A DNA stretch of 64,000 bases from Chloroflexota bacterium. GTDB lineage: Bacteria > Chloroflexota > Limnocylindria > Limnocylindrales > CSP1-4. The translations under genes and the position numbers were made by a program. Within the stretch, counting starts at the first letter, position 1; every line of letters begins with the position of its first letter. The notes under the pieces are model-generated. The model had not been told where the DNA came from and ran no database searches. It worked only from the letters and a program-made list of their open reading frames with translations. The stretch spans positions 1 through 64,000 of the forward strand of contig JAJYNP010000314.1 in NCBI GenBank assembly GCA_021786265.1. The letters run 5' to 3'. Below, in pieces: positions 61,971 to 64,000 of this stretch.

Positions 61971-62720
61971 GTGATCGACCTTTCCGGCAAGGCCGCCGTC
62001 GTGACCGGCGGCTCACGCGGCATCGGGCGGGCCATCGTCGTGAGGCTCGCGGCCCAGGGCGCCGACGTCGCGTTCAGCTACCGGGGGAACGAGGCGGCGG
62101 CCCGGGGGGCCGCCGTCGCCGTGGAGGGGCTCGGCCGGCGCGCCATCGCCCACCGGGGCGACGTGACCGACCCGGGCGCGGCCAACGCCCTGGTCGCGGC
62201 CGCGCTCGCCGCCTTCGGCCGCATCGACATCCTGGTGAACAGCGCGGGCATCACGCGCGACGACCTCCTGATGCGGATGACCGATCAGGCCTGGCAGGAC
62301 GTCCTGCAGACGAACCTTTCCGGCGCCTTCTACGCCACCCGCGCCGTGCTCCGGCCGATGCTGAAGGCCCGCCGGGGTCGCATCGTGAACATCTCCAGCG
62401 TCGCCGGGCAGGCGGGTAACGCCGGCCAGGCCAACTACTCGGCGGCCAAGGCCGGGCTGATCGGGCTGACCAGGGCCACCGCGCGCGAGGTGGCCAGCCG
62501 GGGGATCACCTGCAACGCGGTCGCGCCCGGGTTCGTCCTCACCGAGATGACCGAGGTCCTGCCCGAGAAGATCCAGGAGGGGATCCGAGCGGTGACGCCC
62601 ATCGGCCGTTTCGGCACCGTGGAGGAGATCGCCGACGTGGTGGCCTTCCTCTGCTCCGACGAGGCGGCCTACGTCACAGGCCAGGTGGTGGGGGTCGACG
62701 GCGGCCTGGTGATGATGTAG
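61971..62720 (+). CDS. fabG: 3-oxoacyl-[acyl-carrier-protein] reductase (second copy)
   Basis: 249 residues, same length as the first copy and closely related. AAVVTGGSRGIGRAIVVRLA, ILVNSAGITRDDLLMRMT (NNAG reads NSAG), NISSVAGQAGNAGQ with the catalytic Ser, NYSAAKAGLIGLTRATA with YxxxK. The ends of the two copies are nearly identical (VDGGLVMM). Both begin with GTG after a GAGGTG-type site. The large secreted protein lies between them, suggesting a duplication with insertion. Either may reduce other substrates. Confidence 0.93.
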   Translation: MIDLSGKAAVVTGGSRGIGRAIVVRLAAQGADVAFSYRGNEAAARGAAVAVEGLGRRAIAHRGDVTDPGAANALVAAALAAFGRIDILVNSAGITRDDLLMRMTDQAWQDVLQTNLSGAFYATRAVLRPMLKARRGRIVNISSVAGQAGNAGQANYSAAKAGLIGLTRATAREVASRGITCNAVAPGFVLTEMTEVLPEKIQEGIRAVTPIGRFGTVEEIADVVAFLCSDEAAYVTGQVVGVDGGLVMM

Positions 62721-62799
62721 GCCGACGTGCGACCCGCGACCGCTGCTGGCAGGGCTCGCGAGATGGATCGCGGCCCCAGGCAGTGCCGCGCGACGGCGG

Positions 62800-63213
62800 T
62801 CAGGCTGGCACCGCTGCTCCGTCCCGGTCCGGAGGGATATCGAGGCCAAGGTGCCGGCCCAGCGCTTCGCGCACCGCCGACCGGATCGCCGGGCTGGTGA
62901 CGTGCCGGATGCCACCTCCGGCGATGACCTCCTCGGTCCTGATGCGCGAGACCGAGATGGTGCGGACCTGGTGGCAGAGGATCACGGCATCCGCCATCTG
63001 CCCGGCCTGCCCCCTGGGGATTGCCACCTCGTTGGGGTAGCGCGGAACGGTCCAGGCCGCGGTGATGGGGCAGACGCTCACCCGCCCGGACCGGTGGAAG
63101 GGCTCGTTGGAGACCACCAGCACCCGGCGCGTCCCGCCCTGCTCGTGTCCCGCGACCGGCTCGAGGTCGGCGATGACGACTGCCCAGCGCAGCCGCCTCA
63201 CGCCGGCGGCCAT
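62800..63213 (-). CDS. MazF/PemK-type mRNA interferase toxin
   Basis: A 137-residue (or 133) protein with the MazF signature: WAVVIADLEPVAGHEQGGTRRVLVVSNEPF, then SVCPITA and PNEVAIPRGQAG, with the RxIxxxRI-like segment VRTISVSRIRTE. MazF family toxins are endoribonucleases that cleave mRNA. ATG 63213 has GGAG 3 nt upstream and overlaps the end of the antitoxin gene. A GTG at 63201 overlapping the antitoxin TGA (GTGA) is an equally possible start. Its partner lies upstream on the same strand, and the pair has its own promoter. Confidence 0.85.
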   Translation of the reverse strand: MAAGVRRLRWAVVIADLEPVAGHEQGGTRRVLVVSNEPFHRSGRVSVCPITAAWTVPRYPNEVAIPRGQAGQMADAVILCHQVRTISVSRIRTEEVIAGGGIRHVTSPAIRSAVREALGRHLGLDIPPDRDGAAVPA

Positions 63214-63461
63214 GTCTCCGCGTCTGCGGAGCCGAACTCGGTGTCGAGCCGGGCCAGTTCACCGGTGAAGAGGGGATCATCGGCGGCCCGGGACCAGGCT
63301 TCCTCCTCGTCCGCCTCCCGTACCCGGCGGACCAGCTCGTTGATCGCCATCTCGACTACGGCGTCCTGGCTCGGCGCGATCCGGCGGTCGGCCAGCTCTC
63401 GCACCGCGGACACGGCGGGGGCGGGCAGGTTGTAGGTGCGCTTGACGCGATCCGCTGGCAC
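63198..63461 (-). CDS. Antitoxin partner of the MazF-type toxin (ribbon-helix-helix-like)
   Basis: An 87-residue acidic protein. The N-terminus ADRVKRTYNLPAPAVSAVRE, with a basic strand and helix, resembles an RHH DNA-binding domain; ISPSQDAVVEMAINELVRRV-like sequence (here IAPSQDAVVEMAINELVRRV) forms the second helix. The acidic C-terminus (DEEEAWSRAADDPLFTGELA) is the usual toxin-binding tail. I start at GTG 63461 because a TTGACA-17-TACCAT promoter ends 6 nt upstream; the longer frame from 63530 would contain the promoter. Antitoxin precedes toxin, as is typical, and probably represses the operon. Confidence 0.8.
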   Translation of the reverse strand: MPADRVKRTYNLPAPAVSAVRELADRRIAPSQDAVVEMAINELVRRVREADEEEAWSRAADDPLFTGELARLDTEFGSADAETWPPA

Positions 63462-63467
63462 GGGCCC

Positions 63468-63496
63468 ATGGTAAGGGTGTCCGAGCGACGTGTCAA
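63468..63496 (-). promoter_or_regulatory. Promoter of the toxin-antitoxin operon
   Basis: On the minus strand, TTGACA (63491-63496) is a perfect -35, followed by 17 bp and TACCAT (63468-63473). The -10 ends 6 nt before GTG 63461, so the antitoxin mRNA starts at or near its start codon. Best promoter in the window, and a template for the leaderless pattern. Confidence 0.8.
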
Positions 63497-63562
63497 TTAC
63501 GGGTGTCAGATCCACGTCCACATCCGCCACGATGCCGATGGCGGCCGGTCCGCAGGTTGCCG

Positions 63563-64000
63563 TTACTCCCCCAGGCCCAGCGCCGTCTCCATGACCGTGC
63601 GGATCGTCAGGGCGTTCTGCAGCACGCTGTTGTGGTCGGCATCCGGGACCATGGTGAGGGTGGCGTTGTAGCCCGCGGCCTGGAGCGCCTGCTCGAACGA
63701 CTGCGCCTCGATCGGCCGCACGTTCATGTCGTCGGCCCCCTGCACCAGCCGCACGATCAGCCCCGGGTTGCTGTGTGCCCGGACGAGCGCGAATGGGTCG
63801 CCGGCAGCCCAGTCGGCGGGCGCCCCCGCGGTCCCCCCCGACGACGCCGGCGCCGGGGACGAACCGGCTCCCGGCACGCCCGGGCCGCCGCTCGGCGCAG
63901 GCCCACCGAAGAACGCGTCGAGGAACCCGGGCGTGACCCCGCCCTGGGAGTAGATCCCCGCGATCCCCACGAATGCGTCCGGCCTGGTCGACCCGGACTG
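63563..64000 (-). CDS. Alpha/beta-hydrolase, N-terminal part outside the window
   Basis: The frame is open to the right edge, so the start is missing. The visible C-terminal ~145 residues contain DAFVGIAGIYSQGG, a Gly/Pro/Ser-rich insertion, then IVRLVQGADDMNVRP with the acid Asp and TMVPDADHNSVLQ with the catalytic His of an esterase/lipase-like alpha/beta hydrolase. The nucleophile Ser should be upstream. Similar proteins are annotated as carboxylesterase- or BD-FAE-like. The disordered insertion of ~30 residues after GVTPGFLDAFFG is unusual. Confidence 0.75.
   Translation of the reverse strand, partial: QSGSTRPDAFVGIAGIYSQGGVTPGFLDAFFGGPAPSGGPGVPGAGSSPAPASSGGTAGAPADWAAGDPFALVRAHSNPGLIVRLVQGADDMNVRPIEAQSFEQALQAAGYNATLTMVPDADHNSVLQNALTIRTVMETALGLGE

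Overview
The window is about 70% GC, densely packed and mostly co-directional, with many start/stop overlaps (ATGA or GTGA). It carries single-locus fatty-acid synthesis and threonine operons and a FadN-type beta-oxidation operon. Many first genes have a -10-like hexamer (TANNNT) only 6-9 nt before the start codon, which suggests leaderless mRNAs. Together this fits a high-GC, non-proteobacterial, probably soil or freshwater bacterium. Chloroflexota (Limnocylindria/Ellin6529-like) is my best guess; no rRNA or tRNA is present to confirm it.

Layout. 1-10.2 kb is a glycerol/dihydroxyacetone island: a dhaL tail, glpF, dhaK, dhaL, glpK, a short GlpA-like dehydrogenase, SdhB/SdhC/SdhD-like electron-transfer subunits with no sdhA, and dhaM. 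It is followed by a PanE-like reductase, plsY and ptsI (PTS enzyme I, which would feed DhaM through an HPr not seen here). 13.8-19.3 kb holds apt, a degenerate MtnA/eIF2B-like protein, a GNAT, ahcY and metK (methyl cycle). 19.4-23.2 kb is a mannose/GDP-mannose precursor set. 23.3-25.4 kb has a SWIM mini-protein and, on the opposite strand, a secreted caspase-like (clan CD) protein with a PepSY-like lipoprotein. 25.6-34.0 kb is a TetR-controlled beta-oxidation operon with a perfect palindromic operator. 34.2-38.0 kb holds a lipoprotein, a PerM/AI-2E family protein, trpS and a DUF5317-like membrane protein.

38.0-39.3 kb looks like an empty gap but contains a well-formed cyclic-di-GMP-I riboswitch in front of two tiny ORFs (21 and 35 aa) and a hairpin terminator. 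39.3-47.1 kb is hom-thrC-thrB, a two-component system on the minus strand, a repeat-rich intergenic region and lysC. 47.2-62.7 kb is fatty-acid synthesis: birA, an ECF sigma factor, a small membrane protein, fused accD-accA, a BCCP paralogue lacking the biotinyl lysine, accC, fabZ, a phosphoesterase, fabF, the true accB, fabH, and two fabG copies flanking a large secreted Ig-like-repeat protein. The window ends with a MazEF-type toxin-antitoxin pair under a near-consensus promoter and the tail of an alpha/beta hydrolase.

Most interesting items: (i) GlpA + SdhBCD as a possible complex-II-like glycerol-3-phosphate:quinone oxidoreductase; (ii) the c-di-GMP riboswitch driving micro-ORFs; (iii) the secreted caspase-like/PepSY lipoprotein pair; (iv) the lysine-less BCCP inside the acetyl-CoA carboxylase operon, similar in concept to plant BADC proteins; (v) the recurrent leaderless promoter architecture.
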